Below, piece by piece: positions 35,676 through 45,411 of a stretch of DNA of 64,000 nt. The translations under genes were made by a program, and so were the position numbers. Position 1 is the stretch's first letter. Each line of letters begins with the position of its first letter. Below the pieces are notes generated by a model, which ran no database searches, was not told the DNA's origin, and saw only the letters and a program-made list of their open reading frames with translations. The stretch covers positions 43,197 to 107,196 of the forward strand of contig JARLIK010000023.1 of NCBI GenBank assembly GCA_031291755.1, written 5' to 3'. The DNA is from Acidocella sp. (GTDB lineage: Bacteria > Pseudomonadota > Alphaproteobacteria > Acetobacterales > Acetobacteraceae).

Positions 35676-36534
35676 TATGCCGCGCGCCAAGCGCAGCGCC
35701 CTTGAACTCCGCCGGGTTGCGTTCAGCGCCGCCGGCTGGGTGGCCTGCGGGATCGCGCTGTTCATGGTTATCGGGCCGTTGCTGGACGTGGTTTGGGTCG
35801 TCGCCTCACGCGGCATTTCAGCCTTTTCGATCGGGCTGTTCACCACTGTCACCAACGGCACCGGCGGTGGGCTAGCCAATGCGATCTCCGGCACCCTCAT
35901 CCTCTCAGCGGGCGCGTTGCTGATCGCCGTGCCCATCGGGGTTGGGGCGGGGATTTACCTGTCCGAATATGGCAACAACAAAATCGGCAACACCATCCGC
36001 TTCCTGTCCGACGTTCTCACCGGCACCCCTTCCATCGTGCTGGGCTATTTCTCATATATCGTGTTCGTCACCGGCCTCGGCTGGCAATTCTCCGCTCTGG
36101 CCGGCTCGATCACGCTGGCCATCCTGATCGTGCCCTATCTGGCCCGCATCAGCGAACTGGCCCTGCGCCAGGTACCGATTTCGATGCGCGAAGCCGCCTT
36201 CGCGCTGGGTGCCAACGATCCCGTCGTGGTATTCAAAGTCGTTTTGCCAGGGGCTCTATCCGGCGTGATCACCGGCGTATTGCTGGCGCTTGCCATCTCG
36301 GTCGGTGAAACCGCACCACTGATCTACACCGCCGGCTGGTCCAACTATATGTGGAACGGCCAGCTCACTCACTCGCCCATCGGCTACCTTACCTATGTGA
36401 TCTGGAGCTTCATCAACCAGCCTTCCGATGAATCCCACGCCCTGGCCTTCGCCGCGGCTTTCATCGTCATGCTGGTGGTGCTGTGCATCAACATTGGCGT
36501 ACGGTTGGTGGTCAAACGTACCAGGTTCGTTTGA
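35656..36534 (+). CDS. pstA: Phosphate ABC transporter permease PstA
   Basis: 292 residues from ATG 35656 with CAGGAG seven nt upstream, inside the end of pstC. The EAA loop SMREAAFALGANDPVVVFKVVLPGALSGVITGVLLALAISVGETAPLIYTAG is typical. Normally pstB and phoU follow; here the next gene is a convergent Lrp regulator 11 bp away, so the ATPase must be encoded elsewhere. Confidence 0.94.
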   Translation: MAVASINMPRAKRSALELRRVAFSAAGWVACGIALFMVIGPLLDVVWVVASRGISAFSIGLFTTVTNGTGGGLANAISGTLILSAGALLIAVPIGVGAGIYLSEYGNNKIGNTIRFLSDVLTGTPSIVLGYFSYIVFVTGLGWQFSALAGSITLAILIVPYLARISELALRQVPISMREAAFALGANDPVVVFKVVLPGALSGVITGVLLALAISVGETAPLIYTAGWSNYMWNGQLTHSPIGYLTYVIWSFINQPSDESHALAFAAAFIVMLVVLCINIGVRLVVKRTRFV

Positions 36535-36545
36535 CCCTATTGGCG

Positions 36546-37001
36546 TCAGATGGGCAAAGCGCCGTTTTTCATGCGTTCCATGGCGAAGCGTGATGACACG
36601 TTGCGCAGTTTTACGGCATTGATGAGCTTTTTATAGAAGGCATCATAAGCGCTGATGTCGGGCACGATGACGTGCAGCAGATAATCCACATCACCCGACA
36701 TCCGCCAGGCCCCGACAATTTCCGGGGTGGTGGCGATGGTGTTGGCGAAGGCTTCGAGCCATTCGGCCGAATGGTCCGAAGTTTCAATGGATACGAATAC
36801 CGACACCGGCAGGCCAAGCTTATCGGCATCCAGCACCGCCACGCGGCCCAGGATAATGCCGGCTTCCTCCATGCGTTTGATGCGTTTCCAGCATGGGGTT
36901 GCGGTAAGGCCCACCTTGTCGGCAATGTCATTCAAGGAAAGCGATGAATCGTTGGCGATCAGGCGCAGGATCGCACGGTCTATGGCATCGAGATCGGTCA
37001 T
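36546..37001 (-). CDS. Lrp/AsnC family transcriptional regulator
   Basis: 151 residues from ATG 37001; upstream frame is not conserved. LDAIDRAILRLIANDSSLSLNDIADKVGLTATPCWKRIKRMEEAGIILG is the winged HTH, and the RAM ligand domain follows (VSVFVSIETSDHSAEWLEAFANTI, GDVDYLLHVIVPDISAYDAFYKKLI). Such proteins sense amino acids and regulate amino-acid genes. The Sx-PxWxRI helix (TPCWKRIK) is of the alphaproteobacterial type. Targets are not visible; it is divergent from the DUF2079 gene. Confidence 0.92.
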   Translation of the reverse strand: MTDLDAIDRAILRLIANDSSLSLNDIADKVGLTATPCWKRIKRMEEAGIILGRVAVLDADKLGLPVSVFVSIETSDHSAEWLEAFANTIATTPEIVGAWRMSGDVDYLLHVIVPDISAYDAFYKKLINAVKLRNVSSRFAMERMKNGALPI

Positions 37002-37107
37002 AATCGATACATTGCCATGAACATGCCTTGCATGGCCAGCGACCCGTTGAACCAAGACGTTCCGCCATCTAGAAGCGAGGCATCCTGCCAGCCGAGGAGT
37101 TGTAACG

Positions 37108-38604
37108 GTGCCGATCCGCTTTCCCCCAGCCCAAGCAGGCGCCTGGCTTTTAGGGTTAGTGGTGGCAGTTGTGCCACTGGCGGCGTTTGGCACGCTGGTT
37201 TTGAGGCATTTTTACGTGCTAGGGGCGTTTTGGAGTGATTCTGGCGCCATTGCTGCGGTAATGTGGCACAGCGGCCCGCTATTGCGGCTCCCGCTGGTCA
37301 ATGGCTCAGCCAGCTTTTTTCAATACCATATCACACTGGTTTTCCTGTTGCTGTCATTGGTGAGCTGGCTGACGCCGCTCTCTGAAGTTTGGTATTTCGC
37401 CCTAATCTCGGGTCTGGCCTTCATGCTACCCGCCATAGCGGTTTACTGGCTGCTGGTGGCCGAATACCGCATGAACCGCGGCCTGACCTTGCTGGCGGCA
37501 GCTTCTGTAAGTATTTTATTTGCCTTCAATGGCATTACACTCGCGGTCTCGCGCAATCCGCATTTTGAGATGCTGATCGTCGGCACCGGCTTGATGTTTC
37601 TGACCGGGCTTTTACGAAAACGCTACGATATAGCAACATTATTTTTTCTTCTCTGCTTGGCAACCCGGGAAGATGCCGGGTTTCATCTGGCCCTCCTGCT
37701 CGGGGTTTTCAGCATCCTTTGCAAATTAAACGGGGTTGACTGGCGCCAGTTACGGCCTGTGATCATTTTTGGCGGCTCAGGCATGCTTTACGGTTTGCTG
37801 GCCTTTGCGGTTCAAAAACTGTGCTTTCCCGGCTACGACGCACTGCATAACGTCTATCTTGGATCACAGACCTCACCGCAGCACGGCTGGCGGATGATCA
37901 TCAAGCTGTTGGAATTTTACGCCTTGGATCGCGGCTTTATTTTTCTGCCGGCCTATCTGACGCTGGTCTGGGCCTTCCGGGCCAGGAATATCATGATCGT
38001 TGCGGGCTTTATTGCCTGCCTCCCATGGGCCCTGCTCAGCCTGTTCGCGGCCAGCCCCTGGGCTGCCACACTCTCAGGCTATTATTGTTTTCCTTTTATA
38101 TTTGCGTTGTTCTGGCCGCTGTTCGGCCCGCGGCTGGCCGCTCAGTATGGTTGCACGTTCAAGCCGGTGAAACGGCCTGTGGCAATCTTCAGCCTGCTGC
38201 TGTTGACCAGCTTCATTCAAATCCCGGCGCAGTATAATCCTGGCCACATTACGTTACCGGAAAGCTTCTATCAGCTCCCTTCATGGCAGGAGCAGCAAAA
38301 AACCGAGGCATCGCTGCATGAGCTGGTGTTGCAAAGAGCTCGGCTTGGTCAGTTAAAAATCGACAGTGGCGTGGCGGCGCTGGACCCCGGTGACTATACG
38401 AACGCACAGCTTATCGAATCCCCGGGCTCGCCACCGCCGGACAGCATAATTTATTTTGCCGGTGGTTATCAGCTTCATCTGGTGACGACGGCAGCCCAGA
38501 TGGCACGGCTGAGGTTCCATTATAAAATTCCAGGCACCTCGCTGCGCGTGATCAGTGACCGGCCCTTAGGGGGGCTGGCTGACATGATACCTGTTCAGGA
38601 CTGA
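37108..38604 (+). CDS. DUF2079 family membrane protein
   Basis: 498 residues, GTG start with AGGAG 8 nt upstream. About 11 hydrophobic segments up to residue 380 and a soluble C-terminal part. The N-terminal DSGAIAAVMWHSG and VNGSASFFQYHITLVFLLLSLVSWLTP, and the REDAGF motif near 190, are characteristic of DUF2079, a GT-C-fold-like membrane family (probable lipid-linked sugar transferase or related). Function unproven. Divergent from the Lrp gene; 105 bp upstream of serC. Confidence 0.8.
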   Translation: MPIRFPPAQAGAWLLGLVVAVVPLAAFGTLVLRHFYVLGAFWSDSGAIAAVMWHSGPLLRLPLVNGSASFFQYHITLVFLLLSLVSWLTPLSEVWYFALISGLAFMLPAIAVYWLLVAEYRMNRGLTLLAAASVSILFAFNGITLAVSRNPHFEMLIVGTGLMFLTGLLRKRYDIATLFFLLCLATREDAGFHLALLLGVFSILCKLNGVDWRQLRPVIIFGGSGMLYGLLAFAVQKLCFPGYDALHNVYLGSQTSPQHGWRMIIKLLEFYALDRGFIFLPAYLTLVWAFRARNIMIVAGFIACLPWALLSLFAASPWAATLSGYYCFPFIFALFWPLFGPRLAAQYGCTFKPVKRPVAIFSLLLLTSFIQIPAQYNPGHITLPESFYQLPSWQEQQKTEASLHELVLQRARLGQLKIDSGVAALDPGDYTNAQLIESPGSPPPDSIIYFAGGYQLHLVTTAAQMARLRFHYKIPGTSLRVISDRPLGGLADMIPVQD

Positions 38605-38615
38605 ACTGACGGATA

Positions 38616-38708
38616 GGCCGCTTGCGGCGGCTCCCATTCCAGGCTACACGCCTCCCCGGGTCACGCTCCCCCAATGGAGCGCTTTATCTTCTGAAAGGGA
38701 GACTGAAT
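38616..38708 (+). promoter_or_regulatory. Structured serC leader (serC-motif-like)
   Basis: A short GC hairpin at 38617-38628 and a second stem CGCTCC / GGAGCG (38664-38669 and 38676-38681, loop CCCAAT) lie ahead of serC. The bases CTCCC 38666-38670 in the second stem can pair instead with the Shine-Dalgarno GGGAG at 38697-38701, giving two exclusive states. A conserved serC RNA motif is known in alphaproteobacteria; whether this is a member is inference. Confidence 0.45.
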
Positions 38709-39881
38709 ATGTCGAACGTCGCCGCGCCGGTGAAACCCGCGCACACCCCCAAAAACCCGAATTTTTCCTCTGGCCCCTGCGCCAAGCGCCCCGGCTTTAC
38801 CCTGGCCGCCCTTGAAGGTGCTCTGCTGGGCCGCAGCCATCGCGCCAAGGAGCCGAAGGCCAAGCTGGCCGAGGTGATTACCCTCTCACGCGAGATTCTG
38901 GGCCTGCCGGCTGACTGGCGTTTAGGCATTGTGCCCGCCTCTGATACCGGTGCTGTTGAGATGGCCCTGTGGTCGATGCTGGGGGCACGGCCTGTGGATG
39001 TGCTGGCGCATGAGAGCTTCTCGGAAGCCTGGGCGACCGATGTGATCAAGCAGTTGAAACTGCCCGATGCGCGGGTGCTGAGTGCCGAATACGGCAAGCT
39101 GCCGGATGTTACAAAAATTGATTTCAGCCATGACGTGGTGCTGGCCTGGAACGGCACCACCTCGGGCGTGCGCTTCCCGAATGGCGACTTTATTCCCGCC
39201 AACCGCGAAGGCCTGGTGATTGCGGATTCCACCTCCGCGGCGTTCGCGATGGAGCTGCCGTTTGACAAGCTCGATGTGGTCACCTGGTCCTGGCAGAAGG
39301 TGCTGGGCGGCGAAGCGGCGCACGGCATGCTGGCGCTCTCGCCGCGTGCGGTGGAACGGCTGCTGACCTACAAGCCCGCCTGGCCGCTGCCGAAAATTTT
39401 CCGCATGACCTCCGGCGGTAAGCTGACCGAGGGCTTGTTTGTGGGGGAGACCATCAACACCCCCTCGATGCTGGCCGTGGAAGATGCGCTGGATGGTCTG
39501 CGCTGGGCGCAGTCCGTGGGCGGGCTGCAGGGCCTGATCGCCCGCTCTGAAGGCAATTTAGCTGCCATGGCGAAATGGGTTGAAGGCAACCCGCGGGTGG
39601 AATTCCTGGCAGCGGACCCCGCCACGCGCTCCTGCACCTCGATCTGCTTATCAATCACCGCGCCCTGGTTCACCGCCCTGCCCGCCGACGCCCAGCAAAA
39701 GGCTGCCAAGGCGGTGGCTGGAATCCTTGAGAAGAACGGCGCCGGGCTGGATGCCGCTTCCTACCGCGATGCCCCGCCGGGCCTGCGGATTTGGGGTGGT
39801 GCCACCATCGAGACGTCGGACATCGCGGCCTTGCTGCCCTGGATCGACTACGCCATTGATGTTGTTCAAGCAGATTTCTAA
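38709..39881 (+). CDS. serC: Phosphoserine aminotransferase
   Basis: 390 residues from ATG 38709, with AGGGAG upstream. [15 protein letters not shown] opening, [39 protein letters not shown] and [17 protein letters not shown] (PLP Lys in SWQK) are the alphaproteobacterial SerC pattern. It converts 3-phosphohydroxypyruvate to phosphoserine with glutamate. serA follows after 12 bp, so both serine-pathway steps share an operon. Confidence 0.96.
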   Translation: MSNVAAPVKPAHTPKNPNFSSGPCAKRPGFTLAALEGALLGRSHRAKEPKAKLAEVITLSREILGLPADWRLGIVPASDTGAVEMALWSMLGARPVDVLAHESFSEAWATDVIKQLKLPDARVLSAEYGKLPDVTKIDFSHDVVLAWNGTTSGVRFPNGDFIPANREGLVIADSTSAAFAMELPFDKLDVVTWSWQKVLGGEAAHGMLALSPRAVERLLTYKPAWPLPKIFRMTSGGKLTEGLFVGETINTPSMLAVEDALDGLRWAQSVGGLQGLIARSEGNLAAMAKWVEGNPRVEFLAADPATRSCTSICLSITAPWFTALPADAQQKAAKAVAGILEKNGAGLDAASYRDAPPGLRIWGGATIETSDIAALLPWIDYAIDVVQADF

Positions 39882-39893
39882 GGATTTTTGAAA

Positions 39894-41480
39894 ATGCCTA
39901 AGGTTCTTATCAGTGATAAATTATCCCCCGCCGCCATCGCCATCTTCAAGGAGCGTGGCATCGAGGTGGATGTTAAAACCGGCCTCACCCCGGCTGAACT
40001 ACGCGCCATCATCGGCGACTATGATGGCCTTGCCATCCGCTCTGCCACCAAAGTAACGCGCGAAGTGCTGGACGTGGCAACCAATTTGAAAGTTATTGGC
40101 CGCGCCGGCATCGGTGTGGATAATGTGGATGTGAAATCCGCCACCTCGCGCGGCATCGTGGTGATGAACACGCCGTTTGGCAACGCCATCACCACCGCCG
40201 AGCACGCGATTGCCATGATGTTTGCCCTCGCCCGCCAGTTGCCGGAGGCCACCGCCTCCACCAAGGCCGGCAAGTGGGAGAAAAACCGCTTCATGGGTGT
40301 GGAGCTCACTGGCAAAGTTCTCGGCCTGATCGGCTGCGGCAATATCGGCTCGATCGTGGCTGACCGCGCTGTGGGCTTGAAGATGAAAGTGCTGGCGTAT
40401 GACCCGTACCTCACCGAAGCCCGTGCGCTGGCCTTGGGTGTTGAGAAGGTAGAGCTGGAGGATTTGATCCCACGCGCCGATTTCATCACCATCCACACCC
40501 CGCTGACGGACGCCACCCGCAACATTCTCTCGCGCGAAGCTCTCGCGAAAACCAAGAAGGGTGTGCGGGTTGTGAACTGCGCGCGCGGCGGTTTGCTGGA
40601 TGAAGCGGCGTTGTATGATGGGCTGAAGTCCGGCCACATCGCTGGTGCGGCACTCGATGTGTTCGAGACCGAACCCGCCACTGACAGCCCGTTATTCACG
40701 CTGGAGAACGTGATCTGCACGCCGCATCTGGGCGCTGCAACCTCCGAAGCACAGGAAAACGTGGCATTGCAAGTTGCTGAACAGATCAGTGACTTTCTGC
40801 TCACCGGCTCGGTTTCCAACGCGCTCAACATGCCCTCCGTGAGTGCTGAGGAAGCGCCGCGCCTGCGCCCTTACATGGACCTGTGCCGTCTGCTCGGCGC
40901 CTTTGCCGGACAGCTCACGCAAGCCAAGGATGGCGTGATCCGCCGCGTGCTGATCGAATATGAAGGCGCTGCCGCCGACCTTAACCACCGTCCGCTCTCC
41001 GCCGCCGCTCTGGCTGGGTTACTTGGCCCGGTGATGGAAGGTGTGAATATGGTCTCGGCCCCGGTGTTCGCCCGTGACCACGGTATTGAAGTCTCCGAAG
41101 CCACGCACGACCGCCCCAGCGAATATCAAACTTTGGTACGGCTGGTGATCACCACCGATGAAAATACCCGCTCGGTGGCTGGTACTTTGATCGGCAACGG
41201 CAAGCCGCGTTTGGTTGAAATCAAAGGCATCAAGGTGGAAGCCGACTTCGCCCCGCACATGCTGTATGTGACCAACCAGGACAAGCCCGGCTTCATCGGC
41301 AAGTTTGGGACCACGCTCTCTGATGCTGGTGTCAACATCGCCACCTTCCACCTGGGCCGCGCTGCCGAAGGCTCCGATGCCATCTGCCTGGTCTCCATTG
41401 ATGGTGATTTGCCCGCCGCGGTGCTGGAGAAAGTGAAGGCCCTGCCGTTGGTGATGCAAGCCACCACATTGGCGTTCTGA
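39894..41480 (+). CDS. serA: D-3-phosphoglycerate dehydrogenase
   Basis: 528 residues from ATG 39894 with AAGGA nine nt upstream. LGLIGCGNIGSIVADRAVGLKMKVLAYDPYL is the Rossmann motif, then RGGLLDEAALYDGLKSGHIAGAALDVFETEPA and the catalytic His in CTPHLGAAT. A C-terminal intervening domain and an ACT domain (LYVTNQDKPGFIGKFGTTLSDAGVNIATFHLGR) follow, so feedback by serine is possible. First step of the phosphorylated serine pathway. Confidence 0.97.
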   Translation: MPKVLISDKLSPAAIAIFKERGIEVDVKTGLTPAELRAIIGDYDGLAIRSATKVTREVLDVATNLKVIGRAGIGVDNVDVKSATSRGIVVMNTPFGNAITTAEHAIAMMFALARQLPEATASTKAGKWEKNRFMGVELTGKVLGLIGCGNIGSIVADRAVGLKMKVLAYDPYLTEARALALGVEKVELEDLIPRADFITIHTPLTDATRNILSREALAKTKKGVRVVNCARGGLLDEAALYDGLKSGHIAGAALDVFETEPATDSPLFTLENVICTPHLGAATSEAQENVALQVAEQISDFLLTGSVSNALNMPSVSAEEAPRLRPYMDLCRLLGAFAGQLTQAKDGVIRRVLIEYEGAAADLNHRPLSAAALAGLLGPVMEGVNMVSAPVFARDHGIEVSEATHDRPSEYQTLVRLVITTDENTRSVAGTLIGNGKPRLVEIKGIKVEADFAPHMLYVTNQDKPGFIGKFGTTLSDAGVNIATFHLGRAAEGSDAICLVSIDGDLPAAVLEKVKALPLVMQATTLAF

Positions 41481-41489
41481 CGTAAATAA

Positions 41490-41515
41490 GGCCAGGGGTT
41501 ATGCCCCTGGCCTTT
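41490..41515 (+). terminator. Rho-independent terminator of serC-serA
   Basis: Perfect 9-bp stem GGCCAGGGG / CCCCTGGCC (41490-41498, 41504-41512) with a 5-nt loop and a short T run, 10 bp after the serA stop. Confidence 0.85.
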
Positions 41516-41522
41516 CCAACAA

Positions 41523-41588
41523 TTGTCATTCCCGCGGAAGCGGGAACCTTCTCAATTGGGGAGGTTCCCGCTTCCGCGGGAATGACAA
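41523..41588. repeat. Perfect 27-bp inverted repeat made of two palindromic units
   Basis: Arms 41523-41549 and 41562-41588 are exact reverse complements around a 12-nt spacer. Each arm contains CCCGCGGAAGCGGG, itself a hairpin, so the element is a paired REP-like unit. It lies in the convergent space between serA and alaS. A related single unit is at 26516-26537. Confidence 0.9.
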
Positions 41589-41655
41589 AAAGGGATGATT
41601 TTGGCCAACCGGCTTGGCGCTGGCCAAGGGGCTAGGCCCCATGGCTTTAACGTCC

Positions 41656-44301
41656 TCAAGCCGCCAGAGCGGCTTTGACTGAATCCAAAGCGGCCTGCCA
41701 TTTATTACCATCCGGCCCGCCGGCCTGGGCCATGGATTTGTTGCCCCCGCCACCAGCGCCGCCCACGGCGGCAGCGGCGATGCGCACCAGCGCCACAGCA
41801 TCGAATTTGCCACCGAGATCAGGCGAGACGCCGACGACGATGGCGGCTTTACCTTCCGATGTAGAGATCAGCGTCACGACGCCGCTTTCCATGTTTTTCA
41901 GAATATCGGTGGCCACCGTTTTTAAATCCTTCGGCGACACTTCCCCCACATTGCGGCCCGAGAATTTCACGCCGCCAATGTCTTCCACGGCACTGGCCGC
42001 CGAACCCATGGCGAGTTTTTTCTGCAACTCGGAAATCTGACGCTCCAGGCGTTTTTTATCATCCTGCAACGCGGCAATACGGGCGGGCAGCTCAGCCGCG
42101 GGCGCTTTGATGATCGCCGAAGCTTCAGCCAGCAGCTTGGCATCTTGCTCCACCGCCGCAATGGCGGCAGCCCCTGCCAGCGCTTCAATACGGCGGATAC
42201 CAGCCGAGACAGCGCCTTCCGAGGTAATGCGGAACAGCCCAATATCGCCGGTGCGGCCGACATGGGTGCCGCCGCAAAGCTCGATGGAGTAGGCGGCTTT
42301 TTCAGCCGGATGATCGGAGGCGCCCATCGCCACCACGCGCACTTCCTCACCGTATTTCTCGCCGAACAACGCCATGGCGCCCAGCTTCACGGCTTCATCG
42401 GGTGTCATCAGCCGGGTGGTGACTTCGGCGTTTTCGCGGATGCGTTCATTCACTTCGCGTTCAATCGCGGCAATTTCGTCAGGCGTAATCGGGCGTGGCT
42501 GCGAGACGTCAAACCGCAACCGGTCCGGCGCGTTTAAGCTGCCTTTCTGCGCAACATGGGTGCCTAAGTGCCGGCGCATCGCCTCATGCAGCAAATGCGT
42601 GGCCGAGTGATGCGCCCGAATGGCGCCGCGGCGCTCATGGTCCACCACCGCCAACACCGGTTCGCCAACGCGGGCGGTACCGGCTTCCACACGGCCTAGA
42701 TGCACAAACAAATCGCCGAGCTTCTTCTGGGTATCGGTAATCGCAATCCGCAGATTATCCGGCCCGGTGATCATGCCATGGTCACCCACCTGGCCGCCGG
42801 ATTCCGCATAAAACGGTGTCTGGTTCAACAGTATCGCCACGTCCTGCCCCAGCATCGCCTCATCGGTCGGCTGGCCATCCACGATCAGCGCGGTGATGGT
42901 CGCCTCAGCACTCTCGGTGGCATAGCCGAGGAACTCGGTAGCGCCGAGATTTTCCTTCAGCTCGAACCAGACCGTCTCAGTTGCCGCCTCACCGCTGCCG
43001 GACCAGGCGGCGCGGGCACGGGCACGTTGCTCGTCCATCGCAGCGTTAAAACCAGCCACGTCCACCTCGCGGCCTTGCTCGCGCAAAGCGTCCTGGGTGA
43101 GATCAAGCGGGAAGCCAAAAGTGTCATAGAGTTTGAAGGCCACCGCCCCTGGCAGGGCACCGCCTTCGCCTAAGCGTTCGGTTTCATCGTTCAACAGCGA
43201 AATACCGCGTTCCAGCATGGCGCGGAAACGGGTTTCCTCCAGCTTCAAGGTCTCGATGATCAGCGCTTCGGCCTGGTTTAGTTCCGGGTAAGCCTGCCCC
43301 ATCTGGCGGGTTAACGCCGGAACCAGCCGGTACATCAGCGGCTCCTTGGCGCCCATCAAATACGCATGGCGCATCGCCCGGCGCATAATCCGGCGCAGCA
43401 CATAGCCGCGGCCTTCGTTGGAGGGGAGCACGCCATCGGCCATCAGGAATGAGGTTGAGCGCAGATGGTCCGCCACCACCCGGTGGCTGGTCTTGAACGG
43501 CCCATCAGGTGATTGGCCGGTTTCCTCCGCCGAGGCCAGAATCAGCGCCCGCAGCGTGTCGGTGTCATAATTATCGTGCTTGCCCTGCAGAATGGCGGCG
43601 AAACGCTCCAGCCCCATGCCGGTATCAATGCTGGGCTTGGGCAACGGGTTGCGGGTGCCAGCGGGTTCTTCCAGGAATTGCATGAACACCAGGTTCCAGA
43701 TCTCGATGAACCTATCGCCATCCTCATCCGGGCTGCCGGGCGGGCCGCCGGGGATTTTATCACCATGGTCATAGAAAATCTCGGAACACGGGCCGCACGG
43801 GCCGGTATCGCCCATCCGCCAGAAATTATCGGCGGTGGCGATGCGGATGATTTTGTCATCCCCGATCCCGGCGATCTTCTTCCACAGGGTCGCGGCGTCC
43901 TCATCCTCATGGTACACTGTAACCAGCAATTTATCCTTGGGCAGGCCAAAATCCTTGGTTAGCAGGGTCCAGGCATGGGTAATGGCCTGTTCCTTGAAGT
44001 AATCGCCGAACGAGAAATTCCCCAGCATCTCAAAAAAGGTATGGTGGCGGGCGGTATAGCCCACATTGTCGAGGTCGTTATGCTTGCCGCCGGCCCGCAC
44101 GCATTTCTGCGCGGTGGTGGCCCGCACGTAGGGGCGCTTCTCCTGCCCGGTGAAGACATTTTTGAACTGCACCATGCCGGAGTTGGCAAACAGCAGGGTG
44201 GGGTCGTTTTTGGGGACCAACGAGGAGCTTGGCACCACCTCATGCCCAGCCCTAGCAAAATAGTTCAAAAACGTCGCGCGGATATCGTTACTACTGACCA
44301 T
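41656..44301 (-). CDS. alaS: Alanyl-tRNA synthetase
   Basis: 881 residues, normal length. Class II core in the first 240 residues ([61 protein letters not shown]). The editing domain has [11 protein letters not shown] and [13 protein letters not shown] with the zinc ligands, and the C-terminal DHHA1/oligomerisation domain ends in [19 protein letters not shown]. Charges and proofreads tRNA-Ala. Transcribed toward serA. Confidence 0.98.
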   Translation of the reverse strand: MVSSNDIRATFLNYFARAGHEVVPSSSLVPKNDPTLLFANSGMVQFKNVFTGQEKRPYVRATTAQKCVRAGGKHNDLDNVGYTARHHTFFEMLGNFSFGDYFKEQAITHAWTLLTKDFGLPKDKLLVTVYHEDEDAATLWKKIAGIGDDKIIRIATADNFWRMGDTGPCGPCSEIFYDHGDKIPGGPPGSPDEDGDRFIEIWNLVFMQFLEEPAGTRNPLPKPSIDTGMGLERFAAILQGKHDNYDTDTLRALILASAEETGQSPDGPFKTSHRVVADHLRSTSFLMADGVLPSNEGRGYVLRRIMRRAMRHAYLMGAKEPLMYRLVPALTRQMGQAYPELNQAEALIIETLKLEETRFRAMLERGISLLNDETERLGEGGALPGAVAFKLYDTFGFPLDLTQDALREQGREVDVAGFNAAMDEQRARARAAWSGSGEAATETVWFELKENLGATEFLGYATESAEATITALIVDGQPTDEAMLGQDVAILLNQTPFYAESGGQVGDHGMITGPDNLRIAITDTQKKLGDLFVHLGRVEAGTARVGEPVLAVVDHERRGAIRAHHSATHLLHEAMRRHLGTHVAQKGSLNAPDRLRFDVSQPRPITPDEIAAIEREVNERIRENAEVTTRLMTPDEAVKLGAMALFGEKYGEEVRVVAMGASDHPAEKAAYSIELCGGTHVGRTGDIGLFRITSEGAVSAGIRRIEALAGAAAIAAVEQDAKLLAEASAIIKAPAAELPARIAALQDDKKRLERQISELQKKLAMGSAASAVEDIGGVKFSGRNVGEVSPKDLKTVATDILKNMESGVVTLISTSEGKAAIVVGVSPDLGGKFDAVALVRIAAAAVGGAGGGGNKSMAQAGGPDGNKWQAALDSVKAALAA

Positions 44302-44383
44302 GCTCCGGGATTAGCCGGAACCAGCAATTTAGCCAAGTACGGGGGCAAAGTGCGCCGGATCAGGCTGCCTATCAGGCCGCTTG

Positions 44384-44626
44384 TCAGGCCAGTTTGGTAC
44401 TTGGGGCTGCCTTGCCGTTGTGCTCCAGGTAATGCTCGGTGGCGTCGTTCTCATGTTGCATGGCCTGCATGGCATGACCCCGCGCCAGCAGCGCCTGATG
44501 CGCAGCATGCTGGTAATCCTTGCCAACCTGGTAATGCCGGGCGGCTTCACGGTGATGCTGGGCGGCCTGCTCATAATGTTGGGCGGCAGCGATATGATGA
44601 GCGGCGGCTTTATCGTTATGGCTCAT
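44384..44626 (-). CDS. Small His/Ala-rich repeat protein (80 aa)
   Basis: 80 residues with a good AGGAG 6-10 nt upstream of the ATG. About two thirds is a helical repeat of the form AAxHHxxAAxHYxxAA (AAAHHIAAAQHYEQAAQHHREAARHYQ), carrying 13 His, then a tail rich in His and Gln. Similar small proteins occur in many proteobacteria but I know no proven function. The regular His on one helix face suggests metal or heme handling, or acid buffering. Located 82 bp upstream of alaS on the same strand. Confidence 0.75.
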   Translation of the reverse strand: MSHNDKAAAHHIAAAQHYEQAAQHHREAARHYQVGKDYQHAAHQALLARGHAMQAMQHENDATEHYLEHNGKAAPSTKLA

Positions 44627-45411
44627 GATAGCTCCTATCCTGTAATGTGATAGATATCATACACCCATTCAGGGCAGGCTGACAGGACCGGAAATTACCT
44701 AGCGGCGCCAGTGGCTTCACCTACACAGCTCACCTCGCGCCTCATGGCCGCACGCAGCAATCAATCATACCGCCCCTGTTGGCAACATGAACCCAGCGGT
44801 TATTGATCATCATTATAAGTTTCGTTTTGTTTCCAAAAAATTGCTTGATCCCTGCTAAGTGGCTACGCTGTTTATGATCGCCACTTGACCAGGCAAAGAA
44901 ACTTTGAATTTTACGGAATTTAGAGAAAAACCATCTATTCTAAAAAAATCAACATAATCTTACAATTGATATTATTGTCCGGTCGGCATGCTAAAATTTA
45001 AATCTATGACTCTACTTTTTATTTATTGCTAAACAAAAATATTCTTCACACATCGATAGTAAATTTATCAGTCAAAAAACCCATTTGTTGGATTGGATAT
45101 ATCATTTACTGGCTGTTTCGATCTCAATAAATGAATACACCATAAAGCCGCTGCGTTTCATATAACTCTGCTTATTTATAAAACAAAACAACTACGATTA
45201 TGTCATATAATTTATAGTAAAATTCTATATGTTTTAAAAACAGCTTCAAGAAAATGTGAGAATCTTTATCTCGCAATTTTTTTTGCAACCACATAATAAT
45301 CACGTTCAGTTAAACTTGGTTATTACCTCCGCCAGAGTATATCCGCTTCATAACTATATATTTCGCTATTTTTACCTGACATTTGAATATCGAACTTAGA
45401 AAGGCGCAACA
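44627..45411. other. AT-rich gene-free region upstream of the first Hint-protein gene
   Basis: About 785 bp without a supported gene on either strand. From about 44800 the sequence is markedly AT-rich with many A and T tracts, in contrast to the GC-rich neighbours, and continues to the ATG at 45412, which has AAGG seven nt upstream. TTTCGTTTTGT recurs near 44820 as in the AT-rich region at 3958. It probably holds the promoter of the Hint gene and could be a nucleoid-protein silenced region; no confident -35/-10 pair. Confidence 0.6.

Noticed and set aside
41523..41588. Inverted repeat as terminal repeats of an insertion sequence
   Set aside because: The arms are only 12 nt apart, leaving no room for a transposase.
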